Below, piece after piece: positions 9,535 through 21,242 of a stretch of DNA of 64,000 bases. The notes beneath the pieces were generated by a model. That model did no database searches. It was not told the DNA's origin and saw nothing but the letters and a program-made list of their open reading frames with translations. Source of the stretch: Phragmites australis. Lineage: Eukaryota; Streptophyta; Magnoliopsida; Poales; Poaceae. The position numbers and the translations under genes were made by a program. The stretch spans positions 22,267,568-22,331,567 of the forward strand of contig NC_084937.1 of NCBI RefSeq assembly GCF_958298935.1. Direction: 5' to 3'. Numbering within the stretch: position 1 is the stretch's first letter; the number at the start of each line of letters is the position of its first letter.

Positions 9535-12500
9535 TGTAACATCCCAGTTTTTAGACAAAAGTTGAATTTCAAAATCTTTGCCAAAGAAAACAATTTAAAA
9601 CTATCTCAAATATAATTTCAAATCTAATTCCAAAAGACAAAACCTTTTCTTCTCTTCTTGGGCTCAGTTCATCTCTTTTTCTCAGCTCAGCCCACTCCCC
9701 CTTTCCTTTTTCCTTTTTCTAACCAACCCACATCTTTCTCTCCCTCTCTCCATTCTTTTTCCCATGGACCAGCTCTCCTGGCCCTCTCCCTTTCCCTTTC
9801 TTCCCCATGTGCCAGCCTGGCCCAGCCAGCCCATTCCCTCCCTTCGTCCTCCTCCCGATCCTGTCACGCACACGCCCGTGCCTGCAGCTCTCACTTGAGC
9901 ACCTGCACTCGCCGCCTGTGCCAACCGCCACCTACCACCCACCTGCTTAACTCCGCCACTGCCGCATCGTACCTAAGTTGGAGTCGCCGTTCACACCGGC
10001 ACTCCTCTGCCACTGCCACCGTGGGCGGCGACCATGCCTAGAGCACCATCGGTCGAGCGCACGCACGAAATAAATACCTCATTGCCTCAGTTGACGAGCT
10101 TGACTCTTCCTGCCGCATGCTGTACACGTCCAAGCTTCTACATCAACGGCATCACACCCCCCCCCCCTTGATGATTCACCATGCTGTACCACGCGAAGAG
10201 CTCTGTCGTGGATCCTCGCTGCCAGCTCTGTCGTTCCTCTACCCGGCTATAAAAGCCCAACCAATTGCTCCTTTGCCTTTCACCGCCTTCCACCAAGCTC
10301 ACAAGGCAAGCTCCAGCCTCCCTCTCCCTCACCTCTTTCCCTCTCTCTCTCTCTCTCTCACTATCTTTCCCCTCCGCCGACGGTGCCACCGTCGACCCCC
10401 CTCCCCAGAGACCACCGCCGGTCAATTGGCCTCGCGAAAAGCTTCACCGAACCCCTCTCGACCTCCCCAGCCCCTCTGTCCCTCACCTCCGCCCATCTCC
10501 GGAGCCAGCGCCAAGCCACCATGGTTGCCGGAGCTCCTCTACCATCGTCAGCCGTCATGGAAGCTCCTCCGTCCAAAACAAGTGTGCAGATGCCTTCATT
10601 GTACCACATATGAGCCTCCAATGCCCTCAAACCGAAGCCAACCTATCTCCCTGTGTGTTTCCCCTATCAACCGCTGCCACTCCCAACTCCAGCGAGGCAT
10701 TAGCACTATCCTGGCTGACGCCACTGTTGACATGCCCCCTCACCAACTTTGACGTGCCAAGACGATCATCCCAGGCTACTCCTCGATCCAAATCGAGGCC
10801 CAGAGCCGCCGACGGTGAGTTTTTCAGCGAGCTTCCACCGCGGGACCCCTCGACACCTTCATCTTGCACCGCCCCAGTGACACCGTCGTCTCGCACCATC
10901 ACCCGAGCAGCCGCGATCCCTTCTCTCTCTGTGTGTAAATTTGATAGGTAGGCCTGGCCGACTAACGTCGTCGCCCTAGATGTTATCTCCCCTCGGGCTG
11001 AATAGGCCACCTTGGCCCAAAACCCAGCCCAGCAAACGAAGCCCATAAACTGGAGCTAGCACGCCATGCACAGTAGCCTTTCTCAATTTCTTGAAAATCG
11101 GCTTTTCTAGAGAATATTATGGGAATATTCTCCCTTTATCCTTTTCTCGATTTAAATTGTCGACCAATTTCCAAAGCCCATATTTCCTCCGTTTCAACTC
11201 CGATTTCAACGATTATTCCACCGATATTCATCTAAATTCAAACCTTATCCATTAATAATATATTCATATTTATTTAAAATATAATTGTATTTTATTGTAT
11301 TTATTTGTGTGTTGTGTTGTTGTCTACGTGTCTCGTTTTAGAAACCGGAGAGTTTGATGAGGAGGAGCCAGAAACGCAAGACTTCGAGCAGGACCCCCTC
11401 GAGGACTTCAACAAAGGCAAGTTTCTATCCATTTTCCTTTGATCATATTGAACCCAGTTTTATTACCACACACCCTAGCAGCCTTTTTCCACATATTAAT
11501 TGCATGAAGTATTACTTTCTGGCATAATTTAAATTGTTGGGCTACTTATGTCCTATTGTACATTAGCCAGCCTATTTGTGATTATCCTGAATATAATCTT
11601 GGTAACCCTAGGACAATCGTCTCAGCTACTTTATTTACGCTAAGATGATTATCTTGATACTAGTATGTTTAGGACTGTAATCTCTACTTTATTTCATGCT
11701 TAACCAAATATAGCTTTGCAAACTGTGTAAAACTTGGTGCTTGGTGTTATGTGAGTTGTGGGATGGGAAAATTTGTTGGATATTGATTATAACCGAGAAC
11801 TAGTTAAAGCTGGGGCAAAACAGGGTTCCGCTGCGAATGCCTTGGGAGTTAAAGCGCTGCTTGTGTGGCAAGCTTCATGAGGAGTGTTGCCTGTTTGGCA
11901 GACTCCACATGGAGATGTTTGACTTGGCTCGTTTAAGTACAGAGTTGATGTGACATCCTACCTAGTTTTCACAGTACAGCCACTCGATCATGTATGTGGT
12001 AAGACTTAGTCTAAACCCCGCCGGCTAGTCTACTGATCACCCGGAGGTAGGTGTGCAACGGGAAACTATAGAGTAGGTGTAAGAAGGTGCAAGCTTGGCG
12101 ATTCGGTCGGAGGCCTAGTTAAAGGTCAGGAGCCCCTGGTTAGCTCCCGTGGAAGGCTAGTGTGATGATGTTGTGGTGGGTAATGATTTTGTTGAGTCAC
12201 AGTACCATGATGGTGGTATGTTACCAAACTCAGTTTGTGGGTAAATTGTACCACTCTGCAGAAATAAAACTATTCAAATAGTTGTGTCCACGGTCATGAA
12301 CGAGTTATGGTTCGGTCACAGCAATTAGCTTGGGTTGCGTGTGTTTCCTTGGTGAGTGTGTGGGTAAGGTGGGCCCATTTTTGGAGAATAGGTCCGACTA
12401 TGTTCCGTGGATTGCCGTGGACGGAGTGTCCAATAATATTAAAACTTGGACCCTGATGACCTTCCACCACAGCCGAACGCCTCCCCCCCCCCCCCCTCAT

Positions 12501-13002
12501 TTAAGAATACTGATATGATGCTTTCATAAAACTGCTTATTGAAAAATACACTTTTGCATGTGTAAATTTGGTATTTTCGTAAATATTAACCTTACAGTTT
12601 ATTTCTTACCTATATCATATGCATGTATTTATACTCCTGCCGTAGGCCAAGGGTTGGGACTTGTTGAATATGTTTGTACTCAGTCTTGCTTGTGCTTTTA
12701 GAAGACAATCCAGACTTCACCGAAGCAGACGGTGAGGCTGATGAGTAGGACTCGGTCGTGTCCACCCTGAGTTGCCTGTAGAGTGACATGCCTTCATGTT
12801 GTTCCTTCTATGCTCTCTGATAACATGAATTCTGTTGCCGCGAGAATCCTTTATGTATTTTTTCTGATGGTGGATCCTTCTCACCACTCTTCGTGTTGTA
12901 TGACTATAATATCATCTGTTGTAAAAATCTTATTTACCAGCGACTGATCAGGAACTGGTATAATAATAATTTTAAGCACCAGAGGTAACCCAGGACGCTT
13001 CA
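9535..13002 (+). mobile_element. Ty3/gypsy 3' LTR (about 3.5 kb)
   Basis: Begins TGTAACATCCCAGTTTTTAG directly after the purine-rich tract AAGTGGGGTAGGTT that follows the integrase remnant. The TGTAACA start is typical of grass gypsy LTRs. The proposed end is ...GGACGCTTCA at 13002, giving TG..CA ends. The inside has a long C-rich tract (9650-10950), the Asp/Glu-coding stretch at 11341-11420, poly-C runs at 10151 and 12482, and AT-rich tails. Open frames such as 10117-10752 and 10265-10951 lie wholly in the C-rich tract and are not genes. The right boundary is inferred because no second LTR or target duplication is available. Confidence 0.65.
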
Positions 13003-13210
13003 AAAATTAACACTAAATATGTAGTTTTGTGAAATTATTGTTTAAATATGTAGTTTTACGATAATTTTGTCAAAATATTTATAGTTTTGTGATAAAATTG
13101 ACATTAAACCTGTAATTTTATAAAACTAATACTAAAATCTATAGTTTTATAATAATTTTATTAAAGTATTTGTAATTTTACAAAATTTATTCAACAAATT
13201 TGGCTATTAC
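13003..13210. repeat. Degenerate tandem repeat (about 35-60 bp units)
   Basis: A unit like 'aatatgtagttttgtgataattttgt' recurs at least five times with drift between about 13010 and 13190. It is AT-rich and non-coding, and lies directly after the proposed LTR end. Confidence 0.5.
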
Positions 13211-13360
13211 GTTAGTACTGGCTACCTTGTGTTGGACGAAATGTAGGACGTCCTAGCTTAGAACCTCTCTCCCTCTACCCCTATTGGTCTTTACCTACTG
13301 CTGATAGATCTATTTCTTGCTTGCTTGTTCTCTGCAGCACTCTAAACTCTTGCTATTTGT

Positions 13361-13882
13361 TTAAGGTGTATTTAATTGTCTGAATTTTTTTTAACTTAGT
13401 TTGATAAATACATATAATATTATAAAGAAGTGTGTTTAGTTACCTGCATCCATGGTTCTCAGTTGTTTGTTTAGGGTGTGTTTGGTTGTCTGAATTCTTT
13501 TTAATTTAGCTCGATGAATGCATATAATCTCAGAAAGAAGTATATTTGGTTGTTTGTATCCACTGTTTTCGCCTGTATGAGCGGATGTAAATATACGATC
13601 TCATCCTGGCTAAACGGATGTAAGCTCTGCGTCTGCTCATGCAGGCAGATCCACTTGGTAGTATCATAAAATTATATTTATACGAATAACTAATCGTAAT
13701 CTCAACTTTACATCCACTTATGCAGCCTTACATTCAATCAATCAAATAAAAAATCAGTTCAGTCTGTCTAAATACAATAAATCAAATACTCATTTTTTCA
13801 ATATATATAACTCCATTCGATCTAGTTATACAATACCGCTCTACAAAACTCTATTATTGGAGCAATTCAACATACCCTTAAG
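13361..13882. mobile_element. MITE-like element with internal tandem duplication
   Basis: Its ends TTAAGGTGTATTTAATTG and, inverted on the right, TTAAGGGTATGTTGAATTG form terminal inverted repeats of the common grass type. The left about 110 bp is duplicated: the block starting at 13361 is repeated with changes from about 13471 ('ttagggtgtgtttggttgtctgaatt'). There is no coding potential. Because the ends are palindromic at TTAA, the target duplication cannot be settled. Confidence 0.5.
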
Positions 13883-14109
13883 GAATAGACACAACATCAT
13901 GTGAGCTAACAGGTGACAGCCCTCTTGATTGGACTTTCGTGAGACAGATGCCTCTCCTAATCCCTTTGCTCCAACTACTATGTTTCATGTAATATAGGTG
14001 GTACTCCTCCATCCGTCATGCGTGGATTGATGGATACATACGGGTACCTCGTGGTTCATTAATTAATCTCAATTAAAAATTTAAATTAATTACATCGTAG
14101 GATCAGAAT

Positions 14110-14181
14110 GGGGACGTAGCTCATATGGTTTAGGGCTCGCTTCGCATGAGAGAGGCACGGGTTTTAGTCCCCGCGTCTCCA
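14110..14181 (+). tRNA. Degenerate tRNA-Ala(CGC)-like sequence, probably a pseudogene
   Basis: A 72-base cloverleaf-like sequence matches plant tRNA-Ala: the acceptor stem GGGGACG/CGTCTCC pairs over all seven positions (one G-T) and the anticodon loop TTCGCAT gives anticodon CGC. It differs from a working gene in three ways. The anticodon stem CTCGC/GAGAG has one mismatch, the D-arm is altered, and the T-arm has lost a base and the TTCGA core (GGGTTTTAGTCCCC), which also breaks the internal B-box promoter. A T-run occurs about 20 bases downstream. It could also be the head of a tRNA-derived SINE. Confidence 0.5.
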
Positions 14182-15280
14182 ATCTCGATTTGTCATCATT
14201 TTTCTAGTTCCTTTTCCTTTTTTTATTTTTCCTGTTTGAGGTAGCATGTCGTCTCCTACGTTAATTTTTTTATTTACCATTAAAAGATAAGATTATTTTT
14301 TATTTACCATTCTATAAAATAAAGTTTCTTATTCATTACTGTCATTTACTTGATCTATAAAAAAGATACATTTACTTTGAAAAAGAGGACGGTAGCCTTT
14401 CGCGCACACATTAAATGTATTGTTTCCCTGTCACACATATTAAACAACTTTTTATCAACATGGTATAAAAATATAAAACTTACAACTAAGAAGTATATTC
14501 ATATATGACAACTTATATATAGAAACCGTACTTAATATACCTATTTTCTAGTTGAAAATTATTATGAATATTAAACTAAATCGTATTAAAAAACAGCTAT
14601 ACCATTGATACATCTACTACAGTTCAGTTACCTTGTTATTTTCATATATATTTTTCTACAACAGAAAACATAATAAATAAGCACACTAAAACTATCTAAA
14701 AATTTTCCTATAACTTTGGTATTCATCACAAAAATTTGTTCTAGTTTTTGCTATGTCTAATGATAATCACAATGTAACCATATAGCTCCTCTAATGATCT
14801 ACAAACAACACGACTTCAAAAACTCACATCTCCTGATTTATTTATCCAATTTCAGCATTCAAAAACCATACAGAAATATAAATAAATTTTCTACCATTCT
14901 CGAGTAGATCGCATTCTAAGATTCATCCTATAAAGAGCCTTAAACTACGATTAGCTACCAGCGGTCGTGCCCGATGCCGTCGTTCTTCTCCCAAAGGTAA
15001 ATATGTCTTTTCTATATGTCAAATAAATTGAAGTGGTGAGAAAGGAATAGAAAATAGAAATAGTGACAAATAAAAAAATTATTTTATAAGATAATAAATA
15101 GAGAATTGTCTTATATTCCGATGCCTAATAAAGAATTTTCTCAATCAATTCCCCCTTCCCAGCCGGAGATTGATGGTGGTGGGCCTGGCCCTATGCGTAA
15201 ATTGATCTCTGGATTGCGATTCTTGTAGCCGGTGAACCGTGAACGGAACATAGCTGGGCTGAATGGTCCACCGACCCGTT
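14182..15280. other. AT-rich intergenic DNA
   Basis: No gene or clear element end recognised. It is AT-rich with many short poly-A/T runs, and a short GC-rich patch lies near 14950-14990. Confidence 0.5.
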
Positions 15281-15843
15281 CCCAGAGGCGATTTTTTTAT
15301 TTATATACTTTTAAATTTAAAAAATTGCAAACTTATACTGAAATTTACATAAATAAGCGTCTCCAAATTTACAAAAATTATAAAAATACCACATTTCAAT
15401 GCTCTCAACTTTCAAAACACTACCAAAATAGTCACAAAAATTATTAAAAAAATATGATAGTGTATAGCATGCTACCATCTATCTCTCCACAAATTGTCGG
15501 CCAAAAATATGACATGTAAGATGAGAAACAAAGATGATAATTTTTCTTGTATTTTTTATTTGTCATTGTACAGGTAATTGTTTGAGTTAAAATTTGTGGA
15601 GCGCTAGACTATAGCATCATCTACACCATAAATTTGTTTTCCAGATTATTTTATGACTATTTTGATAATATTTTGAAAGTGAGAGCATTAGAACGTAGTA
15701 TTTTTATAATTTTTAAACTTATTATCCTGTGGATGTGCGATCCCCACTGAGTGTGAGAGAGGTCTATTTTTGCAAAATTTTAAAAATAGCTATATAATTT
15801 TCCATTTTAAATTAAAAAGTATAAATAAAAAATCTCAGAGGCC
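15281..15843. repeat. Foldback element with arms of over 200 bp
   Basis: The left arm (about 15281-15495) is an imperfect reverse complement of the right arm (about 15590-15843). Matching blocks include 'cagaggcgattttttattta' with its reverse near 15825, 'caatgctctcaactttcaaaa' with its reverse near 15680, and 'ctctccacaaatt' with its reverse near 15592. The loop is about 95 bp. No coding potential is seen in the arms. It may be a foldback/MITE type element; an RNA from it would be a long hairpin. Confidence 0.65.
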
Positions 15844-16246
15844 GACCAAATAGGCCAAACGCTGAGATGGTCTTAGCAGGCTTCGTACCTGCAGACCGTA
15901 TCCTGTTTTGCCGGTTCGTGCAAATTGGACTTTTGATCGTCACAGCCCAGCCCACCTGTGCTCGGGTGAAACCTCAAAACATCACACATCATGCTGCCAC
16001 CGTCACCACTCGCCCTCCCTCTCCTCCTCCAGTGGTTGTCGCTAAGAGTATGTAGAATGAGGTGCTTAGAATATGTGCTTGCATAAAAAACCGGTTTATT
16101 TATGTCACAGTCAAATGGGGTGGGTGCTTATAGGGAGGAAATGTGCTTAAGTTTGCTTCAGGTGTTTAAAGTGTGCTAACAAGGTAATTGAACTTTTTTA
16201 AGCACCAATTTATATCGGAGAGAGACTTTTCTATAAGTACTTAATG
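15844..16246. other. Intergenic DNA, nothing recognised
   Basis: Short mixed-composition spacer. The 16030-16140 part shares short motifs with 6120-6180 and may be a MITE edge. Confidence 0.4.
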
Positions 16247-16737
16247 ACATGGCAATTTGAGTGTGGCGGGGTACGGGTAGTATAAATTCATACTCGTGCC
16301 CACCAGTTTTTATCTGTCTATGGGTATACCCGTGAATGCCAGCAGGCGAAGAACCGGCATCAAACCTATCACCCACAGGTATGATTGGATGGGCGGCGCT
16401 CGCGGTGACGGTGTGGGGCAGAGCGGCGCCAAGTGGGTCAGGGCAGGGCAGGGTGGCGCAGGGTTGGTCGAGGCAGGGTAGGGAAGAGCTGGCGATGATT
16501 GGGCTGTGATTGGGAGGCGACGGGGTGTTCTAGGAGCTCAGGAGAGTTGGGAAAGGAATAAGGATTTGGAGGATTGGGTTAGTCCACTTGTCAGACTTGT
16601 TTCACGAGTACCCATTTACCCATTAGGTAGTATTTTCTGCCCAAGAATGTACCCGTAGGTACCAAATAATGCCCATATCCTACCAAATTCAGGTATTTAC
16701 CCGTGGGTACATGGGTAATAGAGATAAATTGCCATCT
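16247..16737. mobile_element. Small DNA transposon with ATGGCAATTT ends
   Basis: The left end CATGGCAATTT and the inverted right end GATGGCAATTT face inward, each followed by an 'acgggta / acccgt' rich zone typical of a common grass hAT-like family. The middle (16376-16570) is G-rich with only low-complexity frames. No transposase is present, so it would depend on another element. A clean target duplication was not found. Confidence 0.5.
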
Positions 16738-16789
16738 CTAATCTCGCATGTCAACCTCCAATCCATGAGCCAGGAGAGAGCGGGTAATT

Positions 16790-16790
<1 letters not shown>

Positions 16791-16848
<58 letters not shown>
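16791..16848. repeat. (CT)n microsatellite
   Basis: About 28 CT units, nearly perfect. The Arg/Glu-repeat frame on the minus strand across it is an artefact of the repeat. Confidence 0.95.
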
Positions 16849-16850
<2 letters not shown>

Positions 16851-16894
16851 AGACTCCTCACCGTCTCGCCATGATTCCATTCGCTATTCTGCTA

Positions 16895-18300
16895 TTGTGT
16901 TTTCCCCCAGCAAGGATGTGGGAGTTTTTAAAGAAAAGGCCCATGAACTTCATAATCACTTTTCTGAACACATGGGAAGGAAAGTGCACAGGGAACTTTC
17001 ACTAAATTGGGCGGCATTGGATCTGCATGCGTTAAACCTCTCTCATTTAGAAATGCCTTTTGACGAGCAGGAAACTAGAGACATCATTTTGGACATGCCA
17101 TCCAAAAAAGTGCCGGTCCGGATGCTTTTATAGGCCTTTTCTTCAAGCTATGCTGGGACATTGTCAAAGATGATGTGGTGGCGGCCATACATTAGATATA
17201 TAATCTCATAGGGGACCATCTTCATCCGATTGATACCGCCAATATTTTCCTTCTGCCAAAGAAACCAGATGCATGACATGTTAGAGACTACAAGCCAATT
17301 AGTCTAATAAACAACATAGCTAAAATTTTCACAAAATATCTAGCAAATAGGCCAATCAAAGTGCTTTTATAAAGAAGAGGTGCATTCAAGATAATTTTAT
17401 GTATACTCAAAAATTGGTGAAGAGTTTACACATGAAGAAGAACCAGCCTTATTTCTCAAACTAGATATTGCAAAGGCTTTTGACACAGTGAGTTGGAAAT
17501 ATCTTCTAGAGCTTCTGCAGAATATAGGATTCGGTCAATGATGGCGTGATTGGATGGTATTGCTCTTCTCTACTTCTAGCTCCCGTGTCCTATTGAACGG
17601 CACACCGGGTGACCGCTTTCCACAAGAGAGGCCTTCAACAAGGTGATCCGCTCTCGCCAATGCTTTTCATCCTAGCAATTGACCCTCTACAAAAATTACT
17701 TGATTTGGCCTTGGCTGGAGGTTTGCTTAACCCAATCCACAATAAGAGTAGCTCGGTTGCGGATCTCAGTATATGCTAATGATGATGCTATTTTCATTGC
17801 ACCAAATGAAGAAGACATGATGGCTGCTAAATGCATTATGGAGATCTTTGGAAAGACCTCGGGCTTAGTTATAAACTTGGAGAAATGTGAGATATATCCC
17901 ATAAGTTGCAATGGCCTCAATATGGAGGAAATTTTGCAAATCTTCTTAGCCCAACCGAAGGATTTTCCTTGCAAATACTTAGGGTTACCTCTATCCACAC
18001 GACGGTTGAGGAAGCTAGGCATGCAACCACTACTTGGCAAAATGGCAGGAAAGCTTCCAGGTTGGAAAGGCAAACTTCTCACTTGAGAGTCGGATGGTTG
18101 ACACTCACCGATTTGGTTCTATCATCACAACCCATCTATCATCTCTCCATCTTTCAGCTAAACAAGTGGGCTATAAAAAGCATGGATCGAATAAGACGAG
18201 TTTTTCTATGGAAGGGAGTAGAACAAGTGAAGGGAGAACATTGTTTAGTAAATTGGAAAAGAGTATGCCGCCCCATGAAGCCCCTTTGTAAAGAGGATAT
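16895..18300 (+). pseudogene. L1 LINE reverse transcriptase remnant
   Basis: It starts in the linker before the reverse transcriptase (residues like LSHLEMPFDEQETRDIILDM), then shows AGPDAFIGLFFKLCWDIV after a frameshift at about 17115. Next come FLLPKK, the core LKLDIAKAFDTVSW, and a YAND sequence at 17772-17783 where active L1 enzymes have YADD or FADD. The distal segment LANT*GYLYP and VGKANFSLESR follows. Stops and frameshifts are frequent. Both the 5' endonuclease and the 3' tail are missing; homology stops at about 18300, where a minus-strand copia element begins. Confidence 0.85.
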
Positions 18301-18301
18301 G

Positions 18302-18763
18302 CTAATTTTTCTCAGTGCAAATATAATTCATAGCAATTACTCCAGAGTTTTTCAACTTTCTAACAGATTTAAGCCTTCGCTTCACATGTCTCGAGGAATT
18401 CATGTTACCCTTAGTACTCATAACCTTAGTCAACATTGTTTGGTTATCGCAGTATATTAGGATCATCGGTATTGGTTTCTCAACCAATGGCAAGTCCATA
18501 AGTAGCTCTCTAAGCTACTTAGCCTCAACAGTGGCCGTGTCTAGTGCTACAAGTTCAGCTTCTATGGTTGACCTCATCAAAATAGTCTGCTTATAAGACC
18601 TCCACGAAAAGGCAGCACCAGCCAAAGTAAACACATAGCTGCTCGTGGTTGTGATCTCATCCACATCAGAGATCCAATTAGAATCACTATATCCTTTGAG
18701 CATAGAAGGATAACCATAATAGTGAGTTTCATACGACGTTATGTCTCTCAAATAGCGCAACAC
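18302..18763 (-). pseudogene. copia RNase H remnant
   Basis: The minus strand shows LKGYSDSNWISDVDEITTTS, then GAAFSWRSYKQTILMRST, EAELVAL, and after an in-frame stop LIYCDNQTMLTKV followed by SSRHVKRRLKSVR. These are the conserved copia RNase H blocks (SDADWAGD, SWKSKKQ, STAEAEY and the CDN/HVK end). One stop at about 18514 breaks it. Confidence 0.85.
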
Positions 18764-19025
18764 TCTCTCAAGTGCCTCCCAGTGACCATCTCCTAGGTTA
18801 GATATGAACTAACTTAATTTGCTCACAACAAAAGAAATATCGAAATTGATTTTTCCCTATGCAAGATACATAAGGGACCCAATTATTTGTGAATATCTAA
18901 ATTGATTTTTCCCTATGCCTTGATTTTTTTCCGAAGCTTTACACTAGCATCGTAAGGCGTAGGGAAAATCTTGCTACTCTCAAAGCCAAAATGACTCAAT
19001 AGTTTTTCAGCATAATGAGATTGAT

Positions 19026-19720
19026 TTAAAGTAATCCCATCCTTGTTTTTTTTATCAATTTAATATTCAAAATAACATCTGCCTCTCCTAGATCTATCAA
19101 AGCATCGAGATAAGAAAGATTTGACCTTGTCAATAATAGTAGTGCTTGTCCCAAATATAAGTATGTCATCAACATACAAGCACAATATGACTCTTTGAGC
19201 CCCACTATAACGATAGTATACACACTTTTCTGCCTCGTTTACAACAAAACTACTAGATGTTAAGGTTTTATCAAATTTTTTGTGCCATTTCTTAGGTGCT
19301 TCGTTCAAGCCATATAAAATTTTTAATAATTTGCACACTTTATTTTCCTTCCCTTTAATCACAAAACCATCTCATTCCTCCAACTCTCCATTGAGAAAAG
19401 TTGACTTTACATTCATTTGATGAATGTGTAGACCATAGGAAGTAGCTAACGCAATGAGCACCATAATGGTGGTTAGTCTAACGATAGGTGAATAAGTGTC
19501 AAAATAATCTTCCTCCTCCTTTTGGGTAAAACCCTTGACCATAAGTCTTGCTTTATATTTCTCAATTGTTCCATCAGGTCTCATTTTCTTCTTGAAAATC
19601 CACTTGCATCCAATAGGTTTACACCCTTAAAGACAATCAGTGATCTCCCAAGTCTCATTTGCCATGATGGAGTCCATCTCACTACGGACAACTTCTTTCC
19701 AATACTCAGCATTGGGTAAT
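19026..19720 (-). pseudogene. copia reverse transcriptase remnant
   Basis: MRPDGTIEKYKARLMVKGFT and DTYSPIVRLTTI with YGLHIHQMNVKSTFLNGELEE mark the start of the domain. LYGLNEAPKKWHKKFDK and LCLYVDDILIFGT (catalytic YVDD kept) follow in the next frame. Frameshifts at about 19370 and between 19060 and 19220 break it. The upstream part (19585-19720) shows the expected N-terminal edge in another frame. Confidence 0.85.
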
Positions 19721-19859
19721 GCATAAGCCTCGAAAATGGTCTTGGCACATCATCCATGGGGTATACAATAAAATCATCACTAAAGGTTTTCTCAACCCTT
19801 TGTCTCTTGCTCCTACATGGAGCCTCTGTGACTAATTTGTTGTCCTCCTCATAAACATC

Positions 19860-20739
19860 CTATATATGTGTTGTGTTTTCGATTGGTTCAGATGAAGGAT
19901 AGTCAAGATTATTGTTATTCTTGAATTGGTTGTTCATAGTTTTCGAAGTACTACCTGCTGGTCTCATAGGAAAGATATCCTCAAAGAAAGAAACATCCTT
20001 AGACTCTATTATTGTATTAATAATAATCTCAGGAGTTTTAGATCTTACAACTAAGGATCCATATGCAGGACTATTCTGAGCATATCCTAGGAAAATGCAA
20101 TCGACTATTTTTGGCCCGAGCTTCCTCTTTTTCTGCTCTGGTATGTTGACTTTGGCCAAGCAGGCCCATGTTCGCAGAAAACTGACATTGGGTTTTCTTC
20201 CCCTCCAACCCTCATATGGAGTACTCTCACACCTTTTTGTGATTACTCTATTGAGGATGAAATTTGCAGTCAAGATTGCTTCACCTCACCACATCTTAGG
20301 CATATCGGCACTCTCCAACATGGCATTCACCAAATCTATTAGTGTCCACTTTTTTCCTTTCAACTACCCTATTCGATTGAGGTGAGTAAGGTAGTGTGAA
20401 GTCATGAATAATCTCATGTTCAGAACAGAAATTAGAAAAGTCATTAGAGGTATACTCTCCTCCACGATCATCCCTAAGTCTTTTAATTTTCTTCTCTGAT
20501 TGGTTCTCAACCTCTGCCTTATATATTTTAAAGTAGCACAATGCTTCATCCTTAGATTTCAGCAAATACACATAACAATATTGTGTTGCATCATCAATAA
20601 AAGTAAGAAAATATTGTTTTCCTCCTTTAGTCAAAACTCCATTCATCTCACATAAATCAGAATGAATCAGATCTAATGGTGCCAATTTTTTCTCCATCTC
20701 TAGCCCCTTGAAAGGTTTTCTAGGATGTTTAGCTAGCAC
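19860..20739 (-). pseudogene. copia integrase remnant
   Basis: MLAKHPRKPFKG and LAPLDLIHSDLCEMNG begin the integrase core. TFIDDATQYCYVYLLKSKDE, then RDDRGGEYTSNDF and LPYSPQSNRVVERK, continue it; the Asp and Glu positions of the DDE triad are readable. A frameshift at about 20340 leads into the C-terminal segment SPAYGSLVVRSKTPEII with ESTPYEGWRGRKPN before it. The reading frame is broken, so no intact enzyme is made. Confidence 0.85.
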
Positions 20740-20745
20740 ATAAGA

Positions 20746-21021
20746 TTAGCACTTAAAATCTTTGACTATTTTGCATTTTAGAATTAACTCTAACCTGGAA
20801 ATTCTAGCAACAATATCAGAACCAATATGACAAAATTGTGAATGCCATACATTGGCCACACTTTTATTCAAACTAGTAGCAACATTAACAATATAACAAG
20901 AATCCACAGTACTTAGGAGGAACAAGCCTCTGCTTTCATAGCTTTTTCCTATAAAGGTCCCAAATATAGACTTTACAAATTTATTTGACTCAAACACTAG
21001 CTTATACCCACTCCTGCACAA
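20746..21021 (-). pseudogene. copia GAG-pre-integrase segment
   Basis: Contains NVWHSQFCHIGSDIVARISRLELI, a variant of the LWHxRLGHxxxxxxxxL motif of the GAG-pre-integrase domain, upstream of the integrase core on the minus strand. It is open over 91 codons but is only part of a broken polyprotein. Confidence 0.75.
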
Positions 21022-21242
21022 GAAAGAATCTTTGATCAGATTCTTGTTTATTGCAGGAGTGTGTTACACATTCTTCAAGTGGATGGTTTTCCTAGAATTA
21101 AGCGTCAGATCCACCGTACCAACACCAAGAATAGAAGCACGCGACCTGTTCCCCATCAGGATGCAGGAAGCCCCTGCAACCTAGTAAGAAGTAAACAAGG
21201 AAACATCAAAATATACATAAACATTAGCACAGTATCAACCCT

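Noticed and set aside
9658..11046. Long overlapping frames on both strands (up to 228 codons)
   Set aside because: They lie in the C-rich part of the gypsy LTR, are low-complexity Ser/Pro/Thr, overlap each other in several frames and show no domain.
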